Assembly: GCA_942493335.1 (NCBI GenBank)
Contig: OW818693.1
Span: forward strand, 1,922,001 to 1,986,000
DNA: 64,000 nucleotides
Direction of reading: 5' to 3'
Source of the DNA: JAEWSN01 sp942493335
GTDB lineage: Bacteria; Bacillota; Clostridia; DSM-8532
Part shown: positions 18,130-27,675 of the stretch, one piece after another
Layout: the number at the start of each line of letters is the position of its first letter
Position numbering within the stretch: the first letter of the stretch is position 1
Notes under the pieces: model-generated
Database searches by the model: none
Told to the model about the DNA's origin: nothing
The model's input: the letters and a program-made list of their open reading frames with translations, nothing else
Made by a program: the position numbers and the translations under genes

Positions 18130-19044
18130 TTATTTTGCGACCTGCAGCATGCGGTCCAGACATGTTTTTGCCCGGATGCGGACATTCTCATTCAGGGTGA
18201 TGTCGTATTGCCCGTCCCGGAGTGCCACATACACGCTTTCCAGTGTGGTTTTCTTCATGTTGGGACAGACCAGACCGGGCGACATCAGCCAGAAGGTTTT
18301 CCCGGGACTGTCCTTCTGCAACTGGTGCAGAACGCCCATTTCGGTGCCGATGATGAATTTGTCCGCAGAGCTTGCCTTCGCATAATCGATGATCTGCTTC
18401 GTGCTGCCAACAAAATCCGCCAGTGCCACGATTTCCGGTTTGCATTCCGGATGGACGAGCAGGACAGCCTCGGGATGCAATTCCCGCATTTTCAGAACTT
18501 CATCTTTCCGGATGCGGTGGTGTGTGATGCAATACCCATCCCAGAGGATGATGTTCTTGTCGGGAACCTGCGCAGCCACCCAGGACCCCAGGTTCTGATC
18601 CGGCACGAACAGGATGTCTTTCTCAGGTATCGCGCGGATGACATCGACTGCGTTGGAGGAGGTGCAACAATAGTCGCACTCCGCCTTCACTTCCGCCGTG
18701 GAATTGATGTAGCAGACCACCTTCACACCCGGCAACTCGGATTTACGCCTGCGCAGCGCTTCGGCCGTGACCATGTCGGCCATCGGACATCCCGCATGGA
18801 TTTCCGGGAGGAGCACCGTCTTCTCAGGCGAGAGGATTTTTGCACTCTCTGCCATGAAATGCACACCGCAGAAAACAATGGTGCCAGCCGGACTTGACGC
18901 GCAATATCGAGCAAGTGCGAAGGAATCGCCGACCATGTCCGCTATTTCCTGAACTTCCCCGATCTGGTAGCTGTGCGCAACGATCACTGCGTCGCGTTCC
19001 TTTTTCAGTCGCTGGATTTCGGTGATCATCGCCTGCTTGTCCAT
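18130..19044 (-). CDS. nadA: Quinolinate synthase A
   Basis: [4Fe-4S] enzyme of de novo NAD synthesis that condenses iminoaspartate with dihydroxyacetone phosphate to quinolinate. The 304 residues show AHSYQIGEVQEIAD at the N-terminus, IVFCGVHFMAESAKIL, LVHPECKPEIV and LVCPNMKKTT; the three cysteines in these segments fit the cluster ligands. ATG 19044 follows GGGAGGA. Its usual partners nadB and nadC are not in the window. A 90-base gap separates it from the HD-GYP gene upstream on the same strand. Confidence 0.95.
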   Translation of the reverse strand: MDKQAMITEIQRLKKERDAVIVAHSYQIGEVQEIADMVGDSFALARYCASSPAGTIVFCGVHFMAESAKILSPEKTVLLPEIHAGCPMADMVTAEALRRRKSELPGVKVVCYINSTAEVKAECDYCCTSSNAVDVIRAIPEKDILFVPDQNLGSWVAAQVPDKNIILWDGYCITHHRIRKDEVLKMRELHPEAVLLVHPECKPEIVALADFVGSTKQIIDYAKASSADKFIIGTEMGVLHQLQKDSPGKTFWLMSPGLVCPNMKKTTLESVYVALRDGQYDITLNENVRIRAKTCLDRMLQVAK

Positions 19045-19134
19045 CCCGATCGTCCTCCCGTGGGGTCTGCCTGTTTCAGAGATTCTACCACGGGCGGCGT
19101 GATTTGTCAGGGCATGTCCGACAGATTGCGGCTG

Positions 19135-19785
19135 TCACCGAAAGACAGCACCATATTGCAGACGCGTCACGCCTATCGTCCGGGCATACCGTCTTTCCCA
19201 CTTGTGCCACAACCCCTGAGCCGCCTCCACAACGACCGGATCAAACTGGGTACCCTTGCAGGCGATGATTTCCAGCCTGCAGGCTTCCCAGTCCATCGGA
19301 TTTCGGTAGGGACGGGCGGAGGTCATTGCGTCAATGGCATCCGCAACCGCAATGATGCGTGCCCCCAACGGGATCCGGTCGAGTTTCAGGCCGGATGGAT
19401 ATCCATCGCCATCCCATCTTTCATGATGGTGCAGAACGATTTCCGACAGTTCATGGAGACGTTTGGACCGGGACAGGATACCTGCACCGATTTCCGGGTG
19501 CCGCCGCATCTGCGCCCATTCGTGCGGCAACAGCTTTCCCCGTTTGTTCAACACATTCTCCGGCACGCCGATTTTCCCGATGTCATGCAGATGCGCCGCC
19601 ATGTGCACCAGGTGGTGTCTTCGACCGTGCAGCCCCATGCTCTTCGCCAGATCGGATGACAATTCCGCCACACGGTCCGAGTGCCCCGCCGTATACCAAT
19701 CCTTCGCATCCAGGGCGGCCATGAGGCTTTCGATGATTTCATGGGCATGAATCGTAAAACGGTAGCTGTTGAGCGGATTCATCAT
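19135..19785 (-). CDS. HD-GYP domain phosphodiesterase
   Basis: 216 residues, almost only an HD-GYP domain, which hydrolyses cyclic di-GMP (or related cyclic dinucleotides) in characterised members. Visible are HSDRVAELS, the metal ligands HLHDIGKIGVP, HPEIGAGIL, the HHHERWDGDGYP signature and ARIIAVADAIDAMTS. There is no receiver or sensor domain; the N-terminal 30 residues are short and unassigned. Its ATG overlaps by one base the stop of the FeoB-associated gene (TGATG) and it has no good ribosome site of its own, so it is translationally coupled to the feo operon. Confidence 0.88.
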   Translation of the reverse strand: MMNPLNSYRFTIHAHEIIESLMAALDAKDWYTAGHSDRVAELSSDLAKSMGLHGRRHHLVHMAAHLHDIGKIGVPENVLNKRGKLLPHEWAQMRRHPEIGAGILSRSKRLHELSEIVLHHHERWDGDGYPSGLKLDRIPLGARIIAVADAIDAMTSARPYRNPMDWEACRLEIIACKGTQFDPVVVEAAQGLWHKWERRYARTIGVTRLQYGAVFR

Positions 19786-19997
19786 CAGAAGCGCCGGGAG
19801 TCAGGCACAATGTGCTCAGTCCCCCTCCCTTCCGGTTTTTTTCCGCCAGCGGCACCGGCGGAAGGGCAGGATGCAGCGCTGCATCCGCTGCATCCTGCAC
19901 AGCCGGATTCACCGCGGGCAGTCTTTCGGATGCCACGGAGAACGATGAAAAGGGTGAAGGCGACAATGGCGCCGCCAAGAATCCAATTGATGATCAT
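19785..19997 (-). CDS. FeoB-associated Cys-rich membrane protein
   Basis: 70-residue protein with one N-terminal transmembrane helix (WILGGAIVAFTLFIVLRGI) and a cytoplasmic Cys-rich segment GCAGCSGCSAASC, matching the small family found downstream of feoB in Bacillota. A role in delivering or sensing ferrous iron is assumed from context. ATG 19997 follows AGAGG; longer starts in the frame have no family support. The stop overlaps the HD-GYP start. Confidence 0.8.
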   Translation of the reverse strand: MIINWILGGAIVAFTLFIVLRGIRKTARGESGCAGCSGCSAASCPSAGAAGGKKPEGRGTEHIVPDSRRF

Positions 19998-20121
19998 ATC
20001 AAGCCTCTTTCCGACCGGTCTGGCGGGCGATCCCCGAGTCCCGGTCTCTGATGATTCAAGGAAGACATGCTTCCCACATGGAATGAAAACCAGTTCCCCG
20101 CATGACAAGTTCTGTGAAACG

Positions 20122-22154
20122 TCAGGCCAACCCGATCAGCGAACCAACCTGATAAATGGCGAATGCAACCAGCCAGGCAACCGCCGTCTGGTAGCCAACC
20201 GCGAAAAGTGTCCATTTCCATGAGTTCATCTCGCGTCGGATGGCGGCGAAAGCGGACAGGCAAGGCATGTACAACAGGGTGAATGCCATGAATGCATAGG
20301 CGCGCAGCGGCGTGAAGACGGTTTGGATGGCGGTGATGAGCTCTCCTGATGTTTCGGTGGCTTCCGAAACACCGTGTAAAATCCCCAAGGTCGCCACAAC
20401 GACTTCCTTGGCGGCAAATCCGGTCAGGATGGCCATCGAGGACTTCCAGTCCCCGAATCCGAGCGGCGCGAACACAGGAGCGATGAAGGTGCCGATCAGA
20501 CCGAAAATACTGAAGGCCGGGTCTTCCACCATCCGGAGGGAAAAGTCGAACGACTGGCAGAACCAGATGAGTACGGAGGCGGCAAAGATGACCGTTCCGG
20601 CTTTCTTCATGAATCCCTTGCCTCGCTCCCACATGTGAATGCCAGTCCCTTTCAGCGTGGGAACGCGATAGGGAGGCAGTTCCATCAGAAAGGGGGCTGC
20701 TTCGCCCTTCAGCACGGTTTTCTTGAGTAGAAGGCCGGAAAGGATGGCGACCACGATCCCGAGCACATAAACCGAGAAAATGACGACACTCTGGTTCCGT
20801 GCGAAGAACGCAGCCGCAAACAGCGCGTAGATCGGCATTCTGGCGCCACAGGACATGAAGGGGGTCAGGATGATGGTCAGCCTTCTGTCCTTCTCATTCT
20901 CCAGCGTCCGGGTGGCCATGATGGCAGGCGTCGAGCAACCGAAACCCATCAGCATCGGAATGAAGGATTTGCCGGAAAGGCCAAGTTTCCGAAGCAGTCG
21001 GTCCATGACGAAAGCGGCACGGGACATGTAACCGCTGTCTTCCAGAAGGGACAGGAACAGGAACAGGAGCATGATCTGCGGGACAAAGACCAGAATGCCG
21101 CCGAGACCGGCGACAATCCCGTCCACCACAAGGGCATGAAGCCAGGGTGCTGCGCCTCCAGCCTCCAGCACACCTGACAGCCAGCCGCCAAGCATCCCGT
21201 TGATCAACTGGTCCATCCCGTCAATCGTAGCCGAACCGACGGTGCCAAATGTCACCTGAAACACACCGAACATCAGCACCAGGAAGAGAGGGATGCCGAA
21301 CAGCTTATGGGTGACGACCCGGTCAATCTTTTCGGTCAGGCCGATGCCTGTGACATTCCGGTTCTTCTCGTGGACCTGGTCAACGATGTTCTGTATGACT
21401 GCATATCGGGCATCCGCAAACATCGTCTCAACATCGGCCGGTTCCTCCGCGCCAAGGTGTAGGGTGAGTGGCCTGATCTGCGCGGAGGAAACCGGGGGAA
21501 CGCCCAATGCATCAAGACTGTCCCGTTCCTGCTCAAGCAGTTTGATTGCAGCCCAGCGCACTGCGCCGTTCCTGTCTCCCAGGTGCGGTTCCACTTCCTT
21601 GACCGCTGCGGCGACCGCAGTCTCCAACGGTTCCCCGAACCGCATGCTCAATGGCTTTTCCTTCAGAAGTGCCAGTTCGATGCCTCGACGGATCAACTCA
21701 TCCAGACCTTTGCCTCGAGAAGCTGAAATGGCGACAACCGGCGAACCGAGAAGCTTCTCGAGTTTCCCGGCATCCAGTCGATCCCCCTTCGCTTCCACTG
21801 CGTCCATCATGTTCAGGACGACGAGTACGGGAATGCCCAATTCCTGCAGTTGGGACGTCAGATACAGGTTCCGCTCCAGATTTGTCGCATCGACGATGTT
21901 CACAATCAACTCAGGTCGTCCGTCCAGCAGATAGTCCCTGGCTACACGTTCTTCCAGTGAGTAGGGGAAAGAGAGTACACACCGGGCAAATCCACGACGC
22001 GTGCCTCCTCGGATGCCTTGCGCAATTTCCCTTCCTTCCGTTCAATGGTGACTCCGGGCCAGTTGCCGACCTGATGCGTACTGCCGGTCAAAGCATTGAA
22101 CAGCGTGGTCTTGCCGCTGTTCGGGTTTCCGACCAAAGCCATGCGGATACTCAT
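20122..22154 (-). pseudogene. feoB: Ferrous iron transporter FeoB, interrupted by an apparent one-base frameshift
   Basis: GTP-gated Fe(II) importer in the membrane. The first 70 codons (from ATG 22154) give the G1 motif GNPNSGKTT and G3 DLPGVYSLSP, then run into a stop at 21942. The rest (G4 NMMD, gate repeats and transmembrane segments) continues in another frame to 20122. The join SP-YSLEERVARDYLL is restored if one C is added in the CCCC run (GGGG at 21964-21967 on the plus strand). Joined, it would be about 677 residues. This may be a real mutation, phase variation or a sequencing error. The start overlaps feoA by ATGA. Confidence 0.85.
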
Positions 22155-22390
22155 ATGTCACCTCCCGATTCAATCTCGATGTTCACGGCTTCCGCCTTTC
22201 GGAAAGTCAGGTCGTATCCGCGGACACTGACTTCCAGCGGATCTCCGAGCGGAGCGACGCGTCGGAGCAAGATGGAGGTGGTGCGTGTGACGCCCATGTC
22301 AAGAAGACGGCGACGGAATGCGCCATCACCCTGGACGCGCAGAATTCTGGCGGATTCCCCGGGGTGCAGATCAAGCAGTGTGCGTGTCAT
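22151..22390 (-). CDS. feoA: FeoA domain protein
   Basis: 79-residue SH3-like protein that supports FeoB. Features are LHPGESARILRVQGDGAFRRRLLDMGV and the closing DLTFRKAEAVNIEI, typical for FeoA. ATG 22390 follows AAGGAG with seven bases between; the 18-codon longer frame covers the Fur box and is not used. It is the first gene of the feo operon, and its TGA overlaps the feoB ATG. Confidence 0.92.
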   Translation of the reverse strand: MTRTLLDLHPGESARILRVQGDGAFRRRLLDMGVTRTTSILLRRVAPLGDPLEVSVRGYDLTFRKAEAVNIEIESGGDI

Positions 22391-22428
22391 GATGAGACTC
22401 CTTATGTCCGTCGGGTTCATTTCAATAT

Positions 22429-22443
22429 TGATACTCATTATCA
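22429..22443. promoter_or_regulatory. Fur box upstream of feoA
   Basis: TGATACTCATTATCA matches the 7-1-7 Fur consensus TGATAAT-N-ATTATCA at 13 of 14 arm positions. It lies about 40 bases before the feoA start, so iron-dependent repression of feoA, feoB, the Cys-rich protein and the HD-GYP gene is likely. Confidence 0.8.
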
Positions 22444-22595
22444 TTTAGCATGAATATCTTACCACGCACCGTGATGGACGTCAACAATTCCTTCCCTTGC
22501 AGCAGTATTTCATTTTTAGCCGGGATGCCGAACGCCCGCTGATCAACATGGAAAACTACTGGATGCATCTATTGCAGTTATGATCCCGGGCACAT

Positions 22596-22623
22596 TTGAC
22601 AGTCCGTATGCATGCATGATAAT
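22596..22623 (+). promoter_or_regulatory. Promoter of the TetR-family gene
   Basis: TTGACA (22596-22601), 16-base spacer, GATAAT (22618-22623). The start site would be near 22630. Confidence 0.65.
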
Positions 22624-22624
22624 A

Positions 22625-22635
22625 TAACACTGTTA
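22625..22635. promoter_or_regulatory. Candidate TetR operator (palindrome)
   Basis: TAACA-C-TGTTA is a perfect 5-1-5 palindrome placed just after the -10 box, at the predicted start site. This is where an autoregulating TetR protein would bind. Length is short, so chance is possible. Confidence 0.4.
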
Positions 22636-22675
22636 CATTATTAAACATCGTTCAACTCATAGTGAGGTGATTTCC

Positions 22676-23326
22676 ATGGCTGCAGCCACAAGACAGCTCC
22701 GGGAACATGACCGTCAAAAGACACGCATCCTGGACGCTGCACGAAACTTGCTTGCGAAGGACGGCCTCGAGGGTGTTTCCATCCGGAAAATCACACAGGC
22801 CATCGGCTACTCCCCCACCATTGTCTATCACTACTACAAAGACAAGGATGCCGTGCTTTACGCACTGGCACAGGAAGGTTTCACGTTGCTGATGGATGCG
22901 GTCCGGCCTGTGCAGGGGGAGGCGGAAGGCAATCCGGAAGATGCCTTCCGGAGCATGTTCACGCGATATGTCAATGCGGCACTGGGCATGCCGGACATCT
23001 ACCGCCATATCATGTTGTCCAGCCATCCGGATCTGCTTTCCATCACACGGGTTCTGACACCCGGGATCTCTTCGGAGCGGCCGGCTTTCGCCGCACTGGT
23101 CCGCCTTGTCCTGGCTCTGCGGAATCCGTTGGTTTCCGCATCGGACGTGGGCGAGGATGCGGAACGGGTCGCTCAGATCATCTGGACTTCGATCTTCGGA
23201 CTGATCCTACGACTGCTGGTTGAAAAGCAGGAGGACTCCGTTCTTCGGAATAACCTGATACGTGATCACCTGGATGCCATGATCACGCTCTCAAAGGGCT
23301 TCGCGCGCTCCGCACCTCCCGTTTGA
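22676..23326 (+). CDS. TetR/AcrR-family transcriptional regulator
   Basis: 216-residue DNA-binding repressor-type protein. The N-terminal HTH reads RILDAARNLLAKDG, VSIRKITQAIGYSPTIVYHY, then YKDKDAVLYALAQEGF, a textbook TetR domain. The C-terminal region (about 75-216) is the helical ligand-binding part and also resembles WHG-type domains. ATG 22676 follows GAGGTG. It probably controls itself and perhaps the membrane protein 128 bases downstream on the same strand. Confidence 0.9.
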   Translation: MAAATRQLREHDRQKTRILDAARNLLAKDGLEGVSIRKITQAIGYSPTIVYHYYKDKDAVLYALAQEGFTLLMDAVRPVQGEAEGNPEDAFRSMFTRYVNAALGMPDIYRHIMLSSHPDLLSITRVLTPGISSERPAFAALVRLVLALRNPLVSASDVGEDAERVAQIIWTSIFGLILRLLVEKQEDSVLRNNLIRDHLDAMITLSKGFARSAPPV

Positions 23327-23454
23327 AGCGCTTTTCTTCTACTGTTCCCCTTCCATGTTTTCAGTCATATTTTTCTGTGTTGTTGTTCTTTGTATTCGTT
23401 CCATGAATTCATTCAGTGTGTTTTATGCTTTCATTCTTCCAACGGAGGTATCCC

Positions 23455-24396
23455 ATGCACCAGAAGCGAACCGTTGCCATCCTGGTCGCCATCGTCCTGC
23501 TTGGCGCCATTCTGTCCTGCACACTTGCCCTGTTCGGACGCCCCCTCTTTCCAGCTCCATCCCTCGAAGGGAATCCTTCGATCACCCGTAGCGAGGACGG
23601 CACTTTTTCGTTCCGCTCCCTTTACAACGAGCAAATCCCCTTGTTTGGGGAAGGATTGTACGGGCGCAACTCCCGCCAGCTGGCACTCCAAGGTCTGGCG
23701 CAGGATGCCGTCACCCTTTTTCTGGCAGTTCCTTTACTCTTTTTCTGCCTTCTGAAGGCAAGAAAAGGCTCCGTCCGCAGCCGGCTCATGCTCGCGGGAA
23801 CCCTCGGCTATTTTCTCTATTCCTATGTTTCCTATGTGTTCCTTTGGATGTTCAATCCCCTGTTTCTGGTTTATGTTGCTGTCATGAGCGCCAGTTTGTG
23901 GGCATTCATCCTCACGCTGTCCGGCATTTCCCTGCCCGAACTTCCAGGAGCGTTCACTGCAAAGCTGCCTCTCCGGTTTTTGGCCGGCGTTCAAATCGGA
24001 CTTGGCACCATGCTGCTCATGATGTGGGGAAAAATGGTCCTGACACCGGTCCTCACCGGCGCGGTACCCGCGGGACTGGAGCATTACACGACCTTCGTCA
24101 TCCAAGGCATGGATCTGGGTTTCATCGTACCGGCAGCTTTCACCGGTGGAGTCCTTCTGCTTCGCAGGCGGCCGGTCGGGTATCTTTTGACCGCCATCAT
24201 CCTGATCAAGGGAGGCACCCTCTGCACCTCCCTGACCGCCATGATCGCATTGCAGGCGGTCAACGGCGTCCCGATGGATCCACTCGTCGCCGTCGGCTTT
24301 CTGTTCATCAACGCCTTTGTCTACGGCTGTCTGTTCCTGTTGCTGAAAAACATGCAGCCCGCGGAACGTCGCGATGACGCCCCGCAGGCCGCATGA
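23455..24396 (+). CDS. Uncharacterised polytopic membrane protein
   Basis: 313 residues with about eight transmembrane helices. The first (KRTVAILVAIVLLGAILSC) is followed by an extracytoplasmic loop of about 55 residues (EGNPSITRSEDGTFSFRSLY), then helices alternating with short basic loops such as KARKGSVRSR and RRRPVG. I do not recognise a family with confidence. ATG 23455 follows CGGAGG. Its position behind the TetR gene suggests it may be the regulated target, possibly an efflux or sensing component, but that is inference only. Confidence 0.7.
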   Translation: MHQKRTVAILVAIVLLGAILSCTLALFGRPLFPAPSLEGNPSITRSEDGTFSFRSLYNEQIPLFGEGLYGRNSRQLALQGLAQDAVTLFLAVPLLFFCLLKARKGSVRSRLMLAGTLGYFLYSYVSYVFLWMFNPLFLVYVAVMSASLWAFILTLSGISLPELPGAFTAKLPLRFLAGVQIGLGTMLLMMWGKMVLTPVLTGAVPAGLEHYTTFVIQGMDLGFIVPAAFTGGVLLLRRRPVGYLLTAIILIKGGTLCTSLTAMIALQAVNGVPMDPLVAVGFLFINAFVYGCLFLLLKNMQPAERRDDAPQAA

Positions 24397-24449
24397 ATGG
24401 CCTGGTTCCCGCACGGTCCCGCAGGCTGCTTGAACGACCCGGTTCCCAC

Positions 24450-26453
24450 TCAGTCCCGCAGTCTCAGCCAGACCGCCATCTCACCCATGCCACGATTGTT
24501 CCAGGCATAATAGGGAATCGCTTTCAATGTGGTGGGAATTTCCGCATGGACCTTCCCGCCAACCGGCAGGGTCCTGTACAGATCGCCATCCTCCCACCCG
24601 GATTCCGTGATGCGCAGGCCCTTGGCTGTGATGGAAACAACGCCTCCCAGCAGATCCTTCTCGAAGGACGCCGTCAGTTCCTTTCCGACTTCTATGGAAA
24701 GGGCGGGCAGATTCGCACCGTTGTCCGCTTCTTCGAAGCAGTAGACCAATGGGCCGTACTGGATGGCCCCCTTTCCGATGTCAGCGCGGACTTTCGGATG
24801 GGCCGCCACCAGATGGGGCTGCAAGTCCAGATCCATTTCAACCGTATCGCCCGCTTTCCAGATCCGGTTCAGCAAAGCGTACCCCTGGCTGACAACAGAT
24901 GCCGGGTCGACAGAAGCACCGCAAACCGACAGGGTCGGCGCCTGCGCCCAGCCCGGAATACGGATGCCGAACGTGAATGGGGTTTGTGGAAAGATTCCGC
25001 CCTCCTTCGCTTCAAGGCGGAACCGCACTTTGCCGCTCCATGGATATTCGGTTTCCTGCACCAGGGAGAAGTCGCCATCCAAAAGCGAAATGTCGGCCTC
25101 CCCTCCGATGAACAGATGTGCGAAGACCGCATCCGCTGATTGGGAATAGACATATTCACCCAGGGACGCCATCAGTCGCGCCAGATTCGGAGGGCAGCAG
25201 GCACATCCATACCAGTGCGGGCGTTCCGGCACGACATGCCGTTTTCCGGGATCCTTCCCGAACGCTTCCGGTTGGACTTCCAGCGGATTCACGTAGAAGA
25301 AGTGCCGTCCATCCTTCGCCATGCCGCTGATGACGGAATTGTAGAGCGCCCGCTCCATGACGTCCGAATACCGGCGATCCGCGCCGAACTGCAGCATCCG
25401 GTGCGCGAAGAAGATGAGGCCGATGGAAGCGCAGGTTTCCTGATAAACCGTATCGTTCGGGAGATCGTAGTCGAAGGTGAAAGCTTCGCCATGGACAGTC
25501 TGCCCGATGCCGCCCGTCAAATACATCTGCTTCTCCGCGATGTTCTGGAACAGGACGTCGCATGCCTGCCGCAAGGAGTCATCTCCGGTCTTGAGGGCGA
25601 TGTCGGCCATGCCGGTATAGAGATAGACGGCACGGACAGCATGCCCGACAGCCACATCCTGTTCCCGTACCGGCTTGTGGGCCTGATAATAGGAAAGATT
25701 CGGTTCCTGCGTCTGGATTTTCCGCTCCCAATGGGACATTCGGCCATGCCGTTCCCAATCCTCCAGAAAGAAGGATGGCAGTTGCCCGCGTTCTTCGATC
25801 ATGAACTTGGCGAGGTTCAGGTACTTCTCGTTCCCGGTGGCGCCAAACAGCTTCACCAGACCGATCTCCACCTCCTCGTGTCCATCGTAGCCACGCAGTT
25901 TTCCAGGGTCAGGGCCGAAGACAGTGTCGGCGTGATCCGCAAAACGGCACATCACATCCAGCAGTTTCCGCTTTCCTGTGCCCTCGAAATAGGCGACAGC
26001 CGCTTCCATCATATGCCCGGCACTGTACAGTTCATGACATTCCAACAGGTTGGTCCAGCGCTGCCCGGGCTCTTTGACCGTAAACCAGGTGTTGAGGTAT
26101 CCGTCCGGCTGCTGGGCTTTTTCGATCAGCGCGATCACGCTGTCCGCCATTTCCTCCAGGGCTGCGTCGGGATGGGTCTTCAGGCTGTATCCGACCGCTT
26201 CAAGCCATTTGGCGACATCGCTGTCCTGAAAGACCATGCCGATGAATTCCCCGCTTGCCTCTTCAGCCGCAATCCGAAAATTCTCGATGGCATGGCTTGG
26301 ATCGGCACCCGGCACGCGATCATTCAACGCGTCCCACTGGAACGGTATGACAACCTGCCGGACGAGGTCCTGCGTATCCGACCAGAATTCGTCACGGATC
26401 CGCACATCCGCCAACGGCACTGGTCTCAGTTCTTTGTTGTTTGCTTGTCCCAT
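24450..26453 (-). CDS. GH127 glycosidase, probable beta-L-arabinofuranosidase
   Basis: 667-residue protein of the former DUF1680 family. Characterised GH127 enzymes remove beta-L-arabinofuranose using a zinc-bound cysteine nucleophile. Both active-site segments are visible: YQETCASIG (Glu and Cys) and YGCACCPPNLAR (nucleophile and zinc cysteines), together with QPDGYLNTWFT near the N-terminus. No signal peptide, so it acts on imported oligosaccharides. ATG 26453 follows GGTGGAGGA. It is divergent from an AraC regulator, which likely controls it together with the GH29 gene. Confidence 0.9.
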   Translation of the reverse strand: MGQANNKELRPVPLADVRIRDEFWSDTQDLVRQVVIPFQWDALNDRVPGADPSHAIENFRIAAEEASGEFIGMVFQDSDVAKWLEAVGYSLKTHPDAALEEMADSVIALIEKAQQPDGYLNTWFTVKEPGQRWTNLLECHELYSAGHMMEAAVAYFEGTGKRKLLDVMCRFADHADTVFGPDPGKLRGYDGHEEVEIGLVKLFGATGNEKYLNLAKFMIEERGQLPSFFLEDWERHGRMSHWERKIQTQEPNLSYYQAHKPVREQDVAVGHAVRAVYLYTGMADIALKTGDDSLRQACDVLFQNIAEKQMYLTGGIGQTVHGEAFTFDYDLPNDTVYQETCASIGLIFFAHRMLQFGADRRYSDVMERALYNSVISGMAKDGRHFFYVNPLEVQPEAFGKDPGKRHVVPERPHWYGCACCPPNLARLMASLGEYVYSQSADAVFAHLFIGGEADISLLDGDFSLVQETEYPWSGKVRFRLEAKEGGIFPQTPFTFGIRIPGWAQAPTLSVCGASVDPASVVSQGYALLNRIWKAGDTVEMDLDLQPHLVAAHPKVRADIGKGAIQYGPLVYCFEEADNGANLPALSIEVGKELTASFEKDLLGGVVSITAKGLRITESGWEDGDLYRTLPVGGKVHAEIPTTLKAIPYYAWNNRGMGEMAVWLRLRD

Positions 26454-26663
26454 GCGTCATTCCTCCACCCTACGGTCTGCCGATCTGTTTCTTTCATCCT
26501 ATCAAACCATGTATTCCGATTCGACTGAGGATTGAGGGGAATAGGTGGATTTTTCCGACTTTCCTCCAGGCTGCCGCATATTGTTCTGCCACAGTCCCTT
26601 TCTCCTCGGGCTCCTCCGCTCTCAGCAGAAGCCCTGAATCGAAAGAAAACCTTACCCGACCCT

Positions 26664-26692
26664 TTATGGAATTCCGGCAAACGCGGTATAAT
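26664..26692 (+). promoter_or_regulatory. Possible promoter of the AraC-type gene
   Basis: Perfect TATAAT (26687-26692) with a weak -35 (TTATGG, 26664-26669) at 17 bases. It lies in the divergent gap to the GH127 gene; a weak -35 fits an activated promoter. Confidence 0.45.
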
Positions 26693-26732
26693 AAGCTTGA
26701 ATGCGATTCACGTGAAAGGTGGTGGTTTCCGG

Positions 26733-27638
26733 ATGTCCCTGTTGATCCCGAATCAGGAACACCCGGTTGTCCATCTCTCCTGCGGCGTATTCCAGACCGA
26801 GGAAGCATGGCGGCACATGAGCCGGGTCATCGAAAGTGCTGAAATCATCCTTGGCCTGAAGGGCATCGTGCATCTGGATCAGGACGGCCGGTCGTTTGAT
26901 GTGGAACCCGGCACCTTTCTGCTGTTGCGCCCCGGCCTGCCGCACCGCGGCGTCGCCGACTCGACCGGAGAAACCTCCTTTTGCTGGATGCACTTCCCCC
27001 TGCCCGACGGGACGCGTGAGCTCCAGGCTTTGACACCGCCTGATCTGCATTGCCCAAACGCTCTGAAGGCCCTGCACGAACTGAAGGACATTCCAGATGA
27101 CTCGATTGTCCTCCCCGAGTTCTTCAGGCTTCCCTTGCCTGAAAAACCCGGCATTTTGTTCAGGCAGCTGCTCCACACGGCAAACGCGGGCTATCGCAAC
27201 CCGCACGCCTGCGACTATCTGCTGACCCTCATCCTGATTGAAGTGTCCCATCAGTATCTGTCGGTACTGCAGTCGACGCAATCCGGCATTGAAACACATT
27301 CCCGCATGTTCAGCGAAATGTTGGAATGGATCCGGGTTCATCTGGCGGAGCCTTTCACCCTCGGAGAAGTCGCTCACCGGTTCGGATTCAGTGAGGATTA
27401 CCTGACCCGCCTGTTCAAGCGGCAGCTTGGAACCGGCTTCGTCCGGTATGTGAACGGACAGCGTCTTTCCCGCGCACGGAATCTGCTGTCGCAGACCTGG
27501 TTCGGAATCAAGGAAATCGCCTGGCAGTGCGGGTTCCCGGATGAGAAATACTTCATGCGCCTGTTCCGGGATGCGGAAGGAATGACGCCAACTGCATACC
27601 GGAATGCATACCATCGGACCCATGTAACCATCACCTGA
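26733..27638 (+). CDS. AraC-family regulator with cupin-like sensor domain
   Basis: 301 residues. The N-terminal half is a cupin-like sugar-sensing domain (GTFLLLRPGLPHRG near residue 70). The C-terminal half has two helix-turn-helix motifs: FTLGEVAHRFGFSEDYLTRL with FKRQLGTGFVRYVN, and GIKEIAWQCGFPDEKYFMR followed by FRDAEGMTPTAYRN. I take ATG 26733 after a G-rich purine site; the much longer frame crosses the promoter. Context suggests it senses a sugar and activates the flanking GH127 and GH29 genes. Confidence 0.88.
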   Translation: MSLLIPNQEHPVVHLSCGVFQTEEAWRHMSRVIESAEIILGLKGIVHLDQDGRSFDVEPGTFLLLRPGLPHRGVADSTGETSFCWMHFPLPDGTRELQALTPPDLHCPNALKALHELKDIPDDSIVLPEFFRLPLPEKPGILFRQLLHTANAGYRNPHACDYLLTLILIEVSHQYLSVLQSTQSGIETHSRMFSEMLEWIRVHLAEPFTLGEVAHRFGFSEDYLTRLFKRQLGTGFVRYVNGQRLSRARNLLSQTWFGIKEIAWQCGFPDEKYFMRLFRDAEGMTPTAYRNAYHRTHVTIT

Positions 27639-27675
27639 TGCGACCCGGTACGGGCGCGAAAAGGAGGAACCGAAA

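Noticed and set aside
25140..26528. A 462-codon open frame on the plus strand
   Set aside because: Antisense to the GH127 gene, whose family motifs are intact; no ribosome site or family match.
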